A DNA stretch of 64,000 nt from Phytophthora hibernalis (GCA_012656075.1 JAAKBF010000049.1:1-64000), one strand, 5' to 3'. Positions 1 to 12,044 are shown, numbered from the stretch's first letter. Notes: generated by a model not told the origin, from the letters alone. Made by a program: numbers and translations.

Positions 1-8
1 GCTCTTAA

Positions 9-131
9 TTCCAGCCAGACCCTATTGCCGTCGTGACGATCAGCAAGCGAAAGTCGACCGTCACCAACGATCGTGTGCTGGATATGCTTCGTGACAACTG
101 CCGGGCCACCTCCAAGCAAGCCGAAAACTGA
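9..131 (+). pseudogene. C-terminal tail of an unknown reading frame
   Basis: A frame opens after a TAA at 6-8 and runs 40 codons to TGA at 129-131. It has no ATG near its beginning and a basic composition rich in Ser, Thr, Lys and Arg. It looks like the end of a coding exon or of a retroelement protein, but I do not recognise it. It could be chance. Confidence 0.2.
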
Positions 132-250
132 CTCAAACTAGAGTGGGTTTGGCTGCGGTGCATCTACATGTAGGATCCGAAAAGGAAGGCTCGCGTGCTA
201 GGTGCACGTAGTACCTTTCTGCAAGGTACATGTACAGACGCTCCAAGAGA

Positions 251-332
251 TTTTGTCAACACTGATAACGTGAGAGTCTCCTGCTAGCCAATACGTTTCT
301 TCGTATGTTACACGCTATCATTGTTGACAAAA
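251..332. repeat. Foldback with 22-bp arms
   Basis: Positions 251-272 pair with 311-332 at 20 of 22 positions around a 38-nt loop. The arms begin TTTTGTCAACA. It resembles the ends of a very small foldback element; no duplicated target is evident beside it. Confidence 0.4.
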
Positions 333-833
333 ATGTCGAAGACCAGCTACTTTAAGAGCATCTCCAACGGCAAGTCTTAACGGCGGTTTTATGAACATTT
401 TTCGTGGAAAATATTTTACGGTTGAGCCATTAAACATCCTTAGTGTTTCCTTAATCTTCCCCAACAGCGGTGACTATCGCGGTAACTTGCATTGCGCTGC
501 ACTCTCGTTTTCTAGTCTGGACCCCATACGTAGGAACCCCTATAGACCGTCTTGCAATGCTGCTCCTTGGCCATTCGTATTGGCTGTCTTTCGTTCACGA
601 TTATCTATTGCTCGAGCATGCCGATACCGAACATCCGTGATTTTGAAGTATCCGCAGCTCTTCTCGACTGACGCCTCCTCTTCATCGAATACTACTCGGT
701 TTCAGAGCGATGCACAGTACTACATGACTCCGATTTACTTCTATAAGTATTGGATTTTTGCATGAATGTATCCCCAACATTTTTAGATCTTCAAAGCTTA
801 AAAAAGTTTTTTTATATCAAAACAAACGACATT
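333..833. other. Unassigned sequence with a minus-strand coding-like stretch
   Basis: No gene is supported here. On the minus strand about 541-700 is open for roughly 50 codons and is rich in Arg, Asn and acidic residues, as in a piece of a transposase or DNA-binding protein, but it lacks a clear start and no family motif is visible. The plus-strand frame at 391-765 overlaps it and is probably its shadow or chance. Confidence 0.3.
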
Positions 834-837
834 GTAT

Positions 838-1236
838 GAGACGGCGTCAAACGAACAGATTCTTACGAGCCATTTGAAAATTTCGAGATAATCGCCTTTA
901 AAGTTGATCCTTCCTTTTTCGTACCTAACCGAAAATCTAAAATATTAACGTACCTTTCACTCGTAACAAAAAGAATAACACTTCTATCCGAGTGGGTTTT
1001 ACAAAGGCTTTCAAATAATATACGAATCGAAAAATTGAGGAAATATTGCGTCCAAAATGAACTCCCATTTTGAGGGCCTGGAAAATGAGATACTTTTACC
1101 CTCGTGCAACGGGTATTTCATAATTCAATGCAGCCAAGGGCCCAATAGATGCACAAGACACACGTCTTTCCAAAGGTGTATATAAATCGCGATTCGTACT
1201 TAGGTTCGTAAGCAGATTTTTGTTTGACGCCGTCTC
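838..1236. mobile_element. 399-bp non-autonomous inverted-repeat element
   Basis: The ends are inverted copies of GAGACGGCGTCAAAC (15 bp perfect), with weaker pairing for about 15 bp more that includes a second block, CTTACGA. The 4-bp word GTAT lies directly outside both ends (834-837 and 1237-1240) and is a candidate target duplication. The interior is AT-rich with no transposase frame, so it is best described as a MITE. The superfamily cannot be assigned. Confidence 0.6.
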
Positions 1237-1240
1237 GTAT

Positions 1241-1849
1241 TTTACGGTAGTGGTGATCCTATCGGATAGGATACGAGATGTGCGCCGGATAGCACAAGAG
1301 GTGCTCCTTTCTGACTGGTGCCTAACATGATGCCGCTCATTTTTCACTACACAATTTCGTGCCGACCACACACCATTCAACCTTCACGGAACAAGGCGTC
1401 TTAGCTACATCCTGACCACCACTGCGTTTGCTTTCCTGGGAAACTCCGGTGTCGACTCAACCTCGTTGCCAACGGTGGCATCGTCAGTTCTTGCATCATT
1501 GAGCCACCATCACTCTCCAAAAGCTGGCTACAGGATAGGTGGCTAAAGCACCAACACAAGAAAGTTTCTTGTAAACGGACTGTGGCCTTACTAAAATCAA
1601 GTCAAGGCTGCGACGCAACATGGCAACGATGGACCCGCCCGACACGGGGCCGCCTCCGGACAGGGAGGCGCATGGGAGAACAGGAAGCCTGATCATCGAA
1701 AGAAACCAATAGGGTGTGTGACGGCGGATGGGTTACAGCGCGAAAACTCGGGAGTGGAGAGCGAAAGCGAGGTAGATGCAGACGAGTTCGTTTTCAAGGG
1801 AGGTACATTGATGTCACTTAGTTAATCTAACGACGTCCTATGTCCGTTC
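1241..1849 (+). pseudogene. Short Gag-like leader, frameshifted (1620-1825)
   Basis: An ATG at 1620 starts 30 codons rich in Pro, Asp and Gly that stop at 1710-1712. Shortly after, another frame continues with an acidic Ser/Glu/Asp stretch to TAA at 1823-1825. This resembles the N-terminus of a retroelement Gag broken by one frameshift. No zinc knuckle or capsid motif is present. The rest of the interval, between the MITE and the 3' end of the LINE, shows nothing else recognisable. Confidence 0.25.
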
Positions 1850-1881
1850 TGGTTACCGTCCTTACGTCGGTCACCATCTTT

Positions 1882-4800
1882 TCACGATCCAAGCTTGCGC
1901 TTCCCCGCCACTAGCCGGTCACCTGTTATTGGCGGCGGCCACGACCTCATCTTTTGACGTGTCTCGTGCCATGGCATCATGTCCGTCCCCATGTGCCTGA
2001 TGACGTGGTCCCAGTGTTCCGTGACGTCCGTCCCTTTATCCACTGTTATTTGCATGCTCCGCGCCCGCTTCAGTGCTAGCATGGCTAGTTCCCCTGCCAT
2101 TCTGTTTGCATCTCTCGTGTGGTGATGCCACCCGCTTATCGCAATCCGGCCTGCCAGCCGTCTACACCTCCAGTAAATCGCTTGCATGTGCTTGGCCTGT
2201 GGCGTTTTCCGACGCCTGTGCTGTGTGACTACGTGGAGGTTGTCCCCGATCACGTGTAGCGGCGTGTACTGCTTTCGTGTACATTCCTTTAATCCTCCGT
2301 ACAGCCCCATTCCACAGGCAGTATGGGCCGTGAGCCCTCCCGTGGCGTATGACATCGACCCCATCCAGAGTACTGATGTGTCCTTGATGGTGCGACCAGA
2401 ACATAGTACGATAGCTCCACTGCCAGCACCGCGCGTGTTTCCTCTAGTTCGGCCCGTATAAAAGAGCAGATATGCTCTGCCCTGTGGGAGTTCTAGATGA
2501 GGGTTGAGTTCTACTGTGGGGCCTTTTAATGCCCTGCGCATGATATTCTCCGCCACTTCGCCTATGCGCGGGGATGTCGCCACCTTGCTGTATATCTGCA
2601 CCGTACGGTAACCTTGCCTCAACTTGTTCAGCATCAGCGCTGTATGGTGTCCTACGCTGACATTGTTGTACTCATCAAAGTGGTTCACCCTCCAGCGCCA
2701 CACAGATTGCAGATAAATAGCAGCCCCTAACCTCCAACAGCCTTCTGTCATGTTAGTGACGGCCTCCGTCAGGTGATGTTGAGTGTCTTCCGAAGCCTGT
2801 CTGACTTCGTCCATAACCCTCCGGCAACTGCTGGAGGAGGACCCCAAATACAGCCTGCTCCAACCCGGCTTCCTGCATCCCGAGCCGGCGCCATGGTTGG
2901 AGTATGTGTCTGCGCAAATGAGAGGCCGCCGTGCATTCCCAGAAAACGTGGTGTAAACTAACATCCGTCAGATGCACGCAGCCCGTGTGCGGGCATCCGA
3001 CCTTGCCGTTCCGGGTGCATGCAGTTTTAGTCGCTGCATAAGCTGCTCGCCCCAGGGCCCCATCCCAACAATCCGTCTCAGGCGTCGCTCGTCTAGTCTG
3101 GTGAGACCCTCCGCCGCTGATGTGCTGTGTGTTCGCCATTTCGCCGCTCTGGCGTCTATACTTTTTCGGCCACGCCGTGTTGAAGCAGCCACTACCGTTG
3201 TTTGTACTCCTTCCGTCGGCGAGTCCAGCGGCGTCTACCGGCCCACAGACGTACCAGCCTGCTGAGGACGGGATGCGGGTGCATACCCACTAGATTGACG
3301 TCCGGCTCCATGAAAATAGTTAGCACACGGTGCAGATCGCTCTGTTTGTCCACCCACACGTGGTGATGTGGGCCGCTGCTGCCAGAACTAACTATGGTTT
3401 CGATCCTGCCACCAGTTCTGAGTTGTACCACCACTGGATGGTTCCCGGGGTCCGCCTCAAGTCGCACTTCATTCCTTCCTGTATTCTGTTTTAACAATTC
3501 CCAGAAATTTGCAATAAGTGCGAATATGAGCGATTCTGCCAGGGCTCGCTGAACTCCCGGCACAATGGGCTTCAGGAACGAGAAAATCAGCATCCCCGTC
3601 GCCACTCGGCGCCATCTCACTACGCCCCGTAGCAGTGTGCAGTAGGTACCTACGGTGCCATAAATCTTAGCAAGCGATTCTTTGATTCCCTTCGATGTGT
3701 GCAATTGCAGCACCTGCATGTCGACGTAAGGGAGCCACTCCAGCCGTGGTAAGCCCCTGCCGCTTTGGCATTGCACCGCCAGTAGGCCGTTTATCTGTTG
3801 CAAGAGCACAGAGCCATCTACATGCGCTGTGGCGTCCTCCCAGCGCATAGTGATCCCTCCCGTGTTATACATGGTCGATGCCAGTTGCAGTTCCTCGTCC
3901 TGCAGCTCCGGGGCTAGCTTGGGTAATGAGTGATTTTCCCATTCTCCACAGCGTTGCTTGACGTTTAATTCCCTGTATGCGGTAGGTGCTCCGGCGTGAT
4001 GTAAATCTCAGGTGCGACTCCGACTCCATCATGATGAAATAATATATCTCCCACAATGTGCATCGACTTTGTACCGGTCTCCGCCCACTTGCTCACTGTA
4101 GTTGCTGCTAACGCATACAATTCAGCTCTCAGATCCGGCAGCGCAATTCCCCGTCAGATCGCGGGAGCGCCGCCAAATCAGCGTCCATCCAGGCTCTACC
4201 TGCTTTTACCTCGTTTGCGAATTGTCCATGCCACACGAAGTTTCGTATACGCGCGTTCATCTCATTGATCTCCTCCGTACACGGCCAAGCAAGTCGTGCA
4301 ATGTAGAGCAGGTTAGGAATAATCACAGCCCCTGCCACCAGACTGCGGTGGTCTACCGTCATTATCTATTGGCATGCAAGCCGCAGTCGCACTTCAAATT
4401 TGCGTGTGGTTACCCGCCCGGATTCTGATGCCGCCACCCAGCTTCCAACTTGCAAGCCCAAATAACGGCATGCATCCGTCAGGGCCTGATAGGTGAGTGT
4501 GGGGAAGCTGCATGTGCGGTTGGGCCCACGCGGATGGAGCGCAATTACCATTGTCTTGGAGGTGTTAATTTGTAAACCCGAGGCGTTCCCGAACTTTTGC
4601 AGGTCCCTTAACAGCCTAGGGATTTCAGCGGGACTCTGAACGAACGCTGCCGTGTCGTCCTCATATCCAGCGACGCGCAGCTCAAATCGTCCCACTTCCG
4701 ATTGCAGTACCACGCCTCGTAAGCGCATGAAGCCATCCAGTCGCCGGTACAGCGGGTCTAGGGCCAAAATGAACAGTAGCGGCGCTAAGGGGCAACCCTG

Positions 4801-4983
4801 CCGTATGCCGCTAGTTACTTCCACGGGCCAAGATTTGCTGCCATTGGCCAGAAAACGGACCTGCGTACCGTCATGAATCGCTTCGACGGCCCGAATGAAT
4901 TTTTCCGGATACCTTTTCCGCCGGAGTACCGCCAGCATGTAGTTCCTGTCCAATGAATCGTATGTCTTCTTAAAATCCAGGAG
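1882..4983 (-). pseudogene. LINE-1 ORF2, 3' half: RT palm to RNase H
   Basis: The minus strand from 4983 gives the RT core: LLDFKKTYDSLDR, a SGIRQGCPLAPLLF block and AGYEDDTAAFV, a variant of the catalytic YADD box with both Asp kept. Broken frames follow through the RT thumb and linker (about 4362-3192). A Cys/His cluster near 3020 reads CPHTGCVHLTDVSLHHVFWEC, the zf-RVT type found after LINE RTs. The last frame (2964-1882) is RNase-H-like, with VIGDN and NRMAGELA positions, but the first Asp, the Glu and the last Asp appear substituted, so that domain is probably inactive. At least five frame changes are needed. Confidence 0.75.
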
Positions 4984-4985
4984 TA

Positions 4986-6888
4986 CAGATTCGGACCGAT
5001 TGATATGACAGTCGAAAAGATATGACAATCGAGGTTTAGAAACAATTAGGTTTTTCACTGACTATCAAATACTTTTGCCAATCAAACCTGTCTGGAAGAT
5101 CTGGCTTGATCCGGGTCGCCGTTTAATGGCCATCAGCTCACTCCCTTCGTGCAATGGACAACGATGTCGAAGACGACTTGGTCTTACGCCTCCTTCGTTG
5201 GCGGTTCAGTGACCCCGACCCTGTTGAAGGGTCAGGTGCAAACTGCTACGAATGCACAGATTTGGAAGACGAAGATCCGGGTAAGGGACCTTGTCGCTGA
5301 ATGGCCGGCGGCGCATCTACACTAATGCGTTCAAGTTGCGCGTCGTGGAGGCCGCTCGTGCTGGCTCATCCGTCATGGTTCTCGCCGAAATGTATGGTGT
5401 TCGCTGTCCGTCAAGTATCCATGCCTGGCTTAAGCTTGAGTTTATGTTAAGAGCTGCGTGTGCCGACAACCAAGGCAGCAAGGTGGGCAAGTTCGCCGCG
5501 CCAAATTCAAGCACGAAGACGACGTTCGCCAGTGGATTAAGGATATGAGGCGAGAAGACTTTCCACTCAAGACAACTCATGTCGTAGAGTTTCTAAAGAA
5601 GAGTTTGACGAATGGACGTCCGCGTATCTGCGAGTAGCCGTACTGCTAGCCTCCATCGCCTCGTTTGCCGCATTGTGCGTCGCAACGGATTTTCGTTCCG
5701 GAAGCCGTCTCAATCGCTGTTGTCGGTCGAAGAGCTCGTCCAAGAGCATGTCGCGTATACAAGTACAGTTGGCGTGGCGGTGATGAAGACGTACGCAAGA
5801 GGGTACATATTCAATACTGATGAGACTGGTGTCTACTTCGACGAGAGCCCCGGACGCATTATTGCTGGTCGTGGCAAGCGAGGCAGTACTAAGATCAAGG
5901 GAAAGAAACACTCTTTCCGAGCCACTGTTCTTCTGACTGTGGCTGCTGATGGCACAAGCTGCCCCCACTGGTGGTATTCAAGGCAACGCCTGGCAGGGCT
6001 GTGGAAAAATCGCTGGTCGATTATCCTACAGGTGCATTCTATGCTGTCCAGAAGAACGCATGGATGGACAAGGACGTCTGGAAGAAGGCGTTCATCGAAA
6101 GTGTGTGGGCTGACTACTGTCAGAGCGAAGACCGTGAGCCACTCGCGCTATACGTTGACAACTTTACGTCACACGTCTCGGATGAGTCTGTTGCTGGCCT
6201 TGCGGCGTACGGGACCGAGGTTGTGCCTCTTCCTCCCAACACAACTGCAGTGCTACAGCCGCTAGATGTCGGCTTGATGGGGCCGTTCAAGATACGATAG
6301 CGAACACTCGCATTGTCGGCAGAGCTTGAAGCAGTGCGTGGCGAACCAGCGCAAGGGGGTGGGCAACGCAGAACTCTGCGAGAACGGCTGCTTCAAATGT
6401 GCAAGATTTCATCAGAAGAGAAGCGAAGGGCGGTTGCCAAGAAGGTCATTCAAGCATGGGGTAGCATTAGCGAAAACAATGTTAGAAAAGCATGGACCAA
6501 ATCAGGGCTGTATACAGAGGCCACTGAATAAAGTTCATTTACATGTACATTGTACCGAGCACAAACTATCAAAAACAGACTGCCCACCTCGCCACAGTTT
6601 GAATTCACCCTCTGAATTCCCTCGAGGAATAAATTCCCACGCACAACGCTTACGATCCATCATGGACCCAAACACGCGGTAGCTAACCCGTGTCGGAGGT
6701 ATCGTCTTATATTGGGTGTGCACATGTAATTGGTATTTAAGGTTGACTTGGTCGACACTTCGATACCTGCGACTGCCTCTCTTTGTATTGGTCAAAATAA
6801 ACTGTCATAACTTTGTGTCAATTTGGGTTTTATTGCTTGAATAGTCGGAATTGAAAACCCATTTGTCATATCAATTGGTCCGAATCTG
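4986..6888 (+). mobile_element. pogo/Tigger-like DNA transposon inserted in LINE-1
   Basis: The 1,903-bp element has 25-bp terminal inverted repeats (4986-5010 and 6864-6888), beginning CAGATTCGGACC and differing at one position. TA flanks both ends (4984-4985 and 6889-6890), the Tc1/mariner/pogo target duplication. On the host strand, codons either side of the insert belong to one continuous LINE RT frame, so insertion was precise. A motif related to the inner TIR (GATATGACA) recurs just inside the left end at 5020-5030. It encodes one broken DDE transposase on the plus strand. Confidence 0.9.
5154..6531 (+). pseudogene. DDE transposase of the pogo-like element, frameshifted
   Basis: The ATG at 5154 opens a short acidic leader. 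After a frame change come a helix-turn-helix-like segment (RIYTNAFKLRVVEAARAGS, about 5307) and, in other frames, a linker and the DDE_1-type catalytic core. The three acidic positions are visible in FNTDETGVYFD (about 5813), LYVDNFTSH (about 6152) and LQPLDVGLMGPFK (about 6255), the D-D-D pattern of pogo/Tigger transposases. The C-terminus ends at TAA 6529-6531. About four frameshifts separate the pieces, so this copy cannot make transposase. In intact relatives the protein binds the TIRs and catalyses cut-and-paste at TA. Confidence 0.8.
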
Positions 6889-6890
6889 TA

Positions 6891-9121
6891 AGGCCGTAGC
6901 GTCCTGCTGCCCAGGATCCGAAATCACCATCCGTTGTGCTGCTTCATACAAGTCAAGGGTTTCGTGTATGGTGCGGCCTGGCACAAATCCATGTTGGTTG
7001 GCATGAATTGTGTCCGGGAGCGTGAGGCCCACCCGACCTGCCAGTATTCTAGTGAAAACTTTGTAATCTGTGTTCAGTAGAGCCAGGGGTCGAAATTTAA
7101 GAGCATCTTTCGATGGCCCACCTTTTTCAGACAAAATATGTCCGCTGCTAGGTAGGAGTTCGGAAATACCCCTTCGTCATACCAGAGATTGAGCAGCACA
7201 GCTAGAATATGTATCTGACAGTCCTCATATTGTCGGTACCACCCGTTTCTCAGCCTGTCAGGGCCCGACGCTTTCCCGGGCTTGCAGGCCTTGATCGCAG
7301 CACGAACCTCCTCTTCTGTTATCTGGTCATCGATGGCGCGTTTAATGGCCGGGTCTCTTGTGTCGGCGTCGTCCCAATCAACCACCTCTGCCACAGCGGC
7401 ACGTGCCGTGTTGCTGAAGTATCGGCTGCCAGGCATGTCCGCTTCTCGTGCACTGCACGAGCGGGTGCTCCTGGTACTTGATTGAGGCGATGTATAACGT
7501 TGTCACTGAACTTTGTCGAAACCCTGCGAAAAAGAGCCTTGGTGGTTTTACCCGGGCAGTGGGTCGCTTCGCTGAACGTTTTCCGCTGCTTGATACTGGC
7601 CCTGGTCTGCTTCACCTCCGCTATTGCTCGTTTCAGTCTTGCCGCCCGTGTTGGGCCAGCGACATCGTCCAGCGTTTGTTCCTCTAATTCGTCCGTTATC
7701 CCTTCAACTGTTGCCTTGCTTCCCGTGGGGTCACTGACCAGTCGCTTCTGTTGGCGGATTAAACGAACCAGTTTCTGCTTCAAAGTGTTGCGCAGGGTAC
7801 GTTTCCGCTCCCTCATACAGATGCGAGTCTGCCGGGCTATCTTCGTTTTGAGCTCGTCCCCCTTTTTTGCCGCAGAGGTAGCAGTGAGCGATGAGATGGC
7901 AGCGTGTCATTGAACTCTCTCAGCATGTGCTCTGTCACGGCGGATACTGCGTCAGAAGCATAAGCTGGAACCGGGTGTATGCGCGATGGCCGTTTCACTC
8001 GGATATGGTCATGCGACGGTCGGACATGAAGTTTGACCCCCAGGTGGTCCGGCTTGGGTCCCATGTTGACTGTGTTCCAGGATGATACCCACTCCATCGC
8101 AGCGGCTGAAACATACCATCTGTCTAGGCAGGACGTCGCAGTTTGGTCTCCTGCCAGTGTGTACGTGTAAGTATGTGTCTTCTCCTGATGCTACCGAAGG
8201 CTCTCCGCATTACAATTCTTCGGCCGGGTGATGGCTATAGGGTCAAGCACTCCCCAAATCGCCAATATATTTCTGAGAGCTGTCGAGTCGTGGCTGCCAG
8301 CCACCCCACGATAACTCCTGTCCGCTTGATCGTCCTGTGTGCAGTTGAAGTCTCCCCAGAAGCCGTAGATCATCTTGGACAAATTCAACATCTTGTAAAC
8401 TGATATAGAACCTCTCCCTCGCCGCTGTTAGGTGCGGCGCGTACACGTTGCAGACGGTCACCGGCGTGCCTTCGATCGTTCCCCATACAGCCATAAAATG
8501 GGGCGTCCATCGTTCACGTAAATACGGGGTCACTTATTTAAAAGATCCGTAGGGATCAACGAGAATGGCTACCCCTCCGCGTTTATCCACTGAGTGTGAC
8601 CAAAACGAGTGCAGAGGTTGCCCTTGTCCGTTTCGAACCCCCCATCTGCTGGCATAGTACGATTCGTAGTGGGCAACTTCGCTGTCCTCCACATGTGTTT
8701 CTTGGAGCACAATGACGTCGGAGCGACCATGGACGTCTTGTTCCCCGAACGCCTGGAACCAGTGGGCACGGGCTGCCTCTGTAGCCCCTAGCCCATTCAC
8801 GTTCTGCGTGACGAAGCCAAAGGTCTGATCATTGATATGCAGCGTGCGCTGCTGTTGCTGAAGGGCCTCTTCCCTTTTCTGGCGCTTGTGCCGCATAATT
8901 CGCTCTTGCTTGTGAGCTTCAAATTGGTGACGGATACTGTCCACTTTGTCTTCTTCGCCCGTCATATGCGTGAAGTACTCGCGTTGTCCGTTTTGTCTGT
9001 TCCATCTTTCGGTGGGTTCTGAACGACATGGTCCAGACCGCAGGCCTGTCGTTCGAGCGCGCGCGGTAGCTTCGCCTCTTTCCTCCCCGCCTCCGACCTG
9101 GGAGCCCTGGCCCGTGGCATT
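6891..9121 (-). pseudogene. LINE-1 ORF2, 5' half: endonuclease and RT N-terminus
   Basis: A basic leader starts at an ATG near 9121. After a frame change the endonuclease begins at TQNVNGLG (about 8800) with VIVLQETHVED, then VCNVYAPH (about 8450), GFWGDFNCTQDD (about 8360) and a PKPDHLGVKL box (about 8050), matching the successive active-site blocks of APE-type LINE endonucleases. An Arg/Lys/Gln-rich linker (7816-7440) leads into the RT: KACKPGKASGPDRLRNGWY (about 7300), FRPLALLNTDYKVFTRIL (about 7090) and NQHGFVPGRTIHETLDL (about 6990). It stops at the pogo-like insertion. About five frameshifts break it. Confidence 0.75.
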
Positions 9122-9147
9122 TGTGGCCCTAACTTGGGCCTCTTAGC

Positions 9148-9363
9148 TCGCACCCGCGCCTGCTCGCAAAGATCCCGATTCCTGCTTCGTACTGATACCT
9201 AGTACTGGTATCTGCGCCACACCAACGCACTTCACCGTCGTGCCCTGCTCACGCAGTTGGCTTCCACCAGCTCGTACGTGCTGCCGTACACCGTCGAGAA
9301 GGTCCTGCCGTAGTCACCACGTACCGCGCTGCAGACGTGCGCCCGTACCGCGTACCTGTTACA
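9148..9363. repeat. 216-bp direct repeat, copy 1
   Basis: This matches 12045-12260 over the same length with no gap and only a few substitutions by eye. Here it lies between the 5' edge of LINE-1 and a Gypsy protease fragment; the other copy is at the far end of the Gypsy debris. On the minus strand it reads as coding-like sequence following the protease, so it may be part of the Gypsy polyprotein rather than an LTR. Confidence 0.7.
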
Positions 9364-9835
9364 CGCCTTCTTCAATCCCAGAGTCTTCCACGACTTTGGT
9401 GGCCTGAAACATCTTGCCGTATGCGTTGACCGAGACCGATGTACTCTCGTCGTCGACTGCCGCGTCTCCATGCTCATTTCGTCGTGGACGAAGTTGATAC
9501 ACCAAGATGTAGTGGCCTGCATTGTTTCGTCTTCGTCTCCTTTGAAGCTCCACCAGTACCTCGTTCTCGCATGAGTCGACGCCCAACAGGAACTCGTCCT
9601 TGCATCCTTCCACGATACACGCCTCGACGGGAATGACTTCGTCGAATACGCTGCGCATCTCCAATCGCCACACGCCGACCACATCTAGTAAGAAGCCTCC
9701 AATGCCTTCAACGTAGTCAAAAGGAGATTTTAGCGCATATGGGTCACCGTGCTGCATCCAGTCCGTACCCGCTATTGTATGCCGAGCACCACTATCCAAC
9801 CTCACGCAGCGACGAGCTCCGTTTATCTTCATCAT
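9359..9835 (-). pseudogene. Ty3/Gypsy aspartic protease fragment
   Basis: A 158-codon minus-strand frame contains CVRLDSGARHTIAGTDWM, the retropepsin DSGA active site followed by the flap-side context typical of oomycete Gypsy proteases. It continues with YVEGIGGFLLDVVGVW and CKDEFLLGVD, which fits the C-terminal hydrophobic strand of the fold. In a complete element the enzyme cuts the Gag-Pol polyprotein. There is no RT downstream; the frame ends in the 216-bp repeat and LINE-1 follows. Confidence 0.75.
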
Positions 9836-9839
9836 GTGT

Positions 9840-12044
9840 GGGCGTATTCCCGGTGGCTAAGTGAGCGACGCCGGTTTCTGCCTTAGTTCGTAGTTGGCTA
9901 GCGTTAGTTGAGTAGTTGACTGAGTATGTTAGAGGTGAGCACGAACGAGCGCGTACGGGCGCACGATTTGCTGCCGAGGACGGAATATGTGGAGGAACGG
10001 CGGCAGCAACGCGCGTGGCGCGGAGTTTGTCGATGATTGATGAAGACGTGTTCGACAAGCTGATGATGAACATGCACGATGAGTCGGCGGCGAAAGACAG
10101 CGAGCGAGCTGCTCGATATGTAGTCACCGTACGGCCTGCCACAGCACCAACCCGATACATTTGAGGTGACAGCAGAGACGTTGAAGGCAATGAAGTTGGT
10201 GGGAACGTACGTCATGATGAAGACGTACCTCAACCTGAAGAAGGCGTGCTTGCTACAGAAGCTGACTTGAGTGCAGAAGGATGTGCTGAGGACGTGAAGC
10301 AGGCTCGGTTGGCACGAAAAAGATTCGCAAGCAGGCCAAGCGCCATAAAATCAAGGTGCACCAGGCTAAGCGGTGAAGTGTGGAACGTGCAGTTGAGGCT
10401 GGGCTACATCAAGTCGCTGCTGAACGACGAGAAGTACGTCGACGTGAAGCAGATGAAGCTCTGATGTAACTTGAAGAATGACGGCAGCGACGCACACTAA
10501 ACTGTGAAGACGGACAAACAGCTCGCAGTGAAGATGCAGCACGAATCAGCTTCGACGCGATGAAGTTGTCGAACAACGAGAAGCTAACGGCGACGATGTA
10601 CAGTATGTGGGCGCGGTCGACGGGTTGCCAACTGCCGTACTTCATGCAGCCATCAGCAAACTCGAGACTACGCAACGCCCACCTAGCCACTTGGACTACG
10701 CCTCGAGCGCCCGTCCTATTCATCGCAGCCATCGGCGAACTCGAGCCAAGTGCTCTACTGCGCTGACCCTGCCCGACTCAACCCTCGCCCGCCGTCCACC
10801 GGCACTCGTCTCACAGTCATCGTTCGTACATCGTCGTTCGTCAGCGACTCATCGTAACATCCTCAAGCGCGACCCACTCGGCTATCCGTGAGACTTCACC
10901 TTCTCTCGGCTATTTCTCTAGTTCCGCATTCTTGACAACCAAGCACCCATCGTTTCACTTCACGCTGAAGGCCCGGTCACCAATACGTCGGTGCGATCCG
11001 TGCATATGTATGAGGATCCCGCAAATGACCCGCCCACACTGAGCCATGACTCTCCTTGAAGACTGCTGGCCAAAGTTCAAGAGGCAACACCACGCGCCTT
11101 CCCGTTGGTGTCTCGATCAGAACCAGGTCGTACTCCGTCAAGACCTTACTGCTTCGCTTCTTTCAAACTCTGCACCAGGCAACGCTGCTCCTGCTGTTGG
11201 TCTTCAAGATCGTCATCGTCATCGTGCTCTTTTTCGTTCTCGTCATCAACATCGTCATTGTCGGCGTCGTGGTTCTCCGCGTCAATGTCTTCGTCGACGC
11301 GTCCCGGAACGTTGCCGTCAGACACCTCACCATCGTCTTGAGTTTGTACTCGGCTCCGAAGCGTTCATCCTCTGCGTATAGTCGTCATCGTCAATGTCGT
11401 TCCAGAGTACACTCAGTAGACTTCAAGCTCGTAATTCGTAACTTCCAGCCGCTGTATGACCACCATGTAACGAGTATGATCACGCCTGCTCGTCGGCGGA
11501 CCGTACTGTTCTCAGTGCTGTGCCGCGGTAAACGTCCTGTAGTCCGCTGCTCGTCAACACTCAACACCTGTAGGCCACCGCAAAGTAGCCGGAACTCTCG
11601 TTCCTATATATTATACTCAACTCTGCTCAGTTTGTACTGCTAAACACACTCATACTCGTTCCCAACTCTGTGCTTCGTCACGTTCTCGTAGCTGATGTCG
11701 TACGCGTACACGTACACGCCCTCGAAGACAATGGATTCCCCGTCACCATCTCGAAGTCGCTGACGCCCACGCCCACGCACCAACACTCGTCTCAGTTTGC
11801 GCTGCTGTACAAGTTGACGCCCCCGACGACTGTGGATTCCCTGTCACCGCCTCGAAGTTGTCTCCTCGCGTACTTGCGCTCTACCCTGCCAAACTAACAC
11901 TGAGCTCTCGCTCTGCTGTCGCCGCTGCCTGGCAGTCCGGTGAGCCACTCAAGCCTTTCGGCCGCTCCTCGCCGTCCTTTTAGCTCGTGTGGCTGCTCGA
12001 AGCGACCCCTTGGTCGTAAGATCGCACTTGTACGGCTCTCGAGA
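9840..12044 (-). pseudogene. Degenerate Gypsy remnants including the integrase zinc-finger region
   Basis: On the minus strand, about 11140-10925 reads EYDLVLIETPTGRRVVLPLE, then KESHGSVWAGHLRDPHTYAR and, after a frame change, a VLGCQECG motif. This is the H2C2-type zinc-binding N-terminus of Gypsy integrases with its usual upstream strand. Just before it (about 11345-11160) is a very acidic Asp/Glu stretch. No other domain can be placed in the rest. The integrase piece lies 5' of the protease on this strand, the reverse of their order in a Gypsy element, so at least two fragments or a rearrangement are involved. Confidence 0.55.

Larger units (their letters stand above)
1850..9147 (-). mobile_element. 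LINE-1 copy: non-LTR retrotransposon with APE endonuclease, RT and RNase H
   Basis: Reading the minus strand from 9147 downward gives the domain order of an RNase-H-bearing LINE: apurinic-type endonuclease, reverse transcriptase, zf-RVT-type Cys/His motif, RNase H. The 5' edge is placed at 9147 because the next base begins a 216-bp sequence repeated at 12045-12260 outside the LINE. The 3' edge near 1850 is approximate; no poly-A tail is visible. The RT is split by a DNA transposon at 4986-6888. Without that insert it spans about 5.4 kb, a normal LINE length. Multiple frameshifts make it defective. Confidence 0.8.

Noticed and set aside
9916..10766. Plus-strand frames in the Gypsy debris
   Set aside because: The recognisable domains are on the minus strand and the plus frames show no motif; probably shadows.
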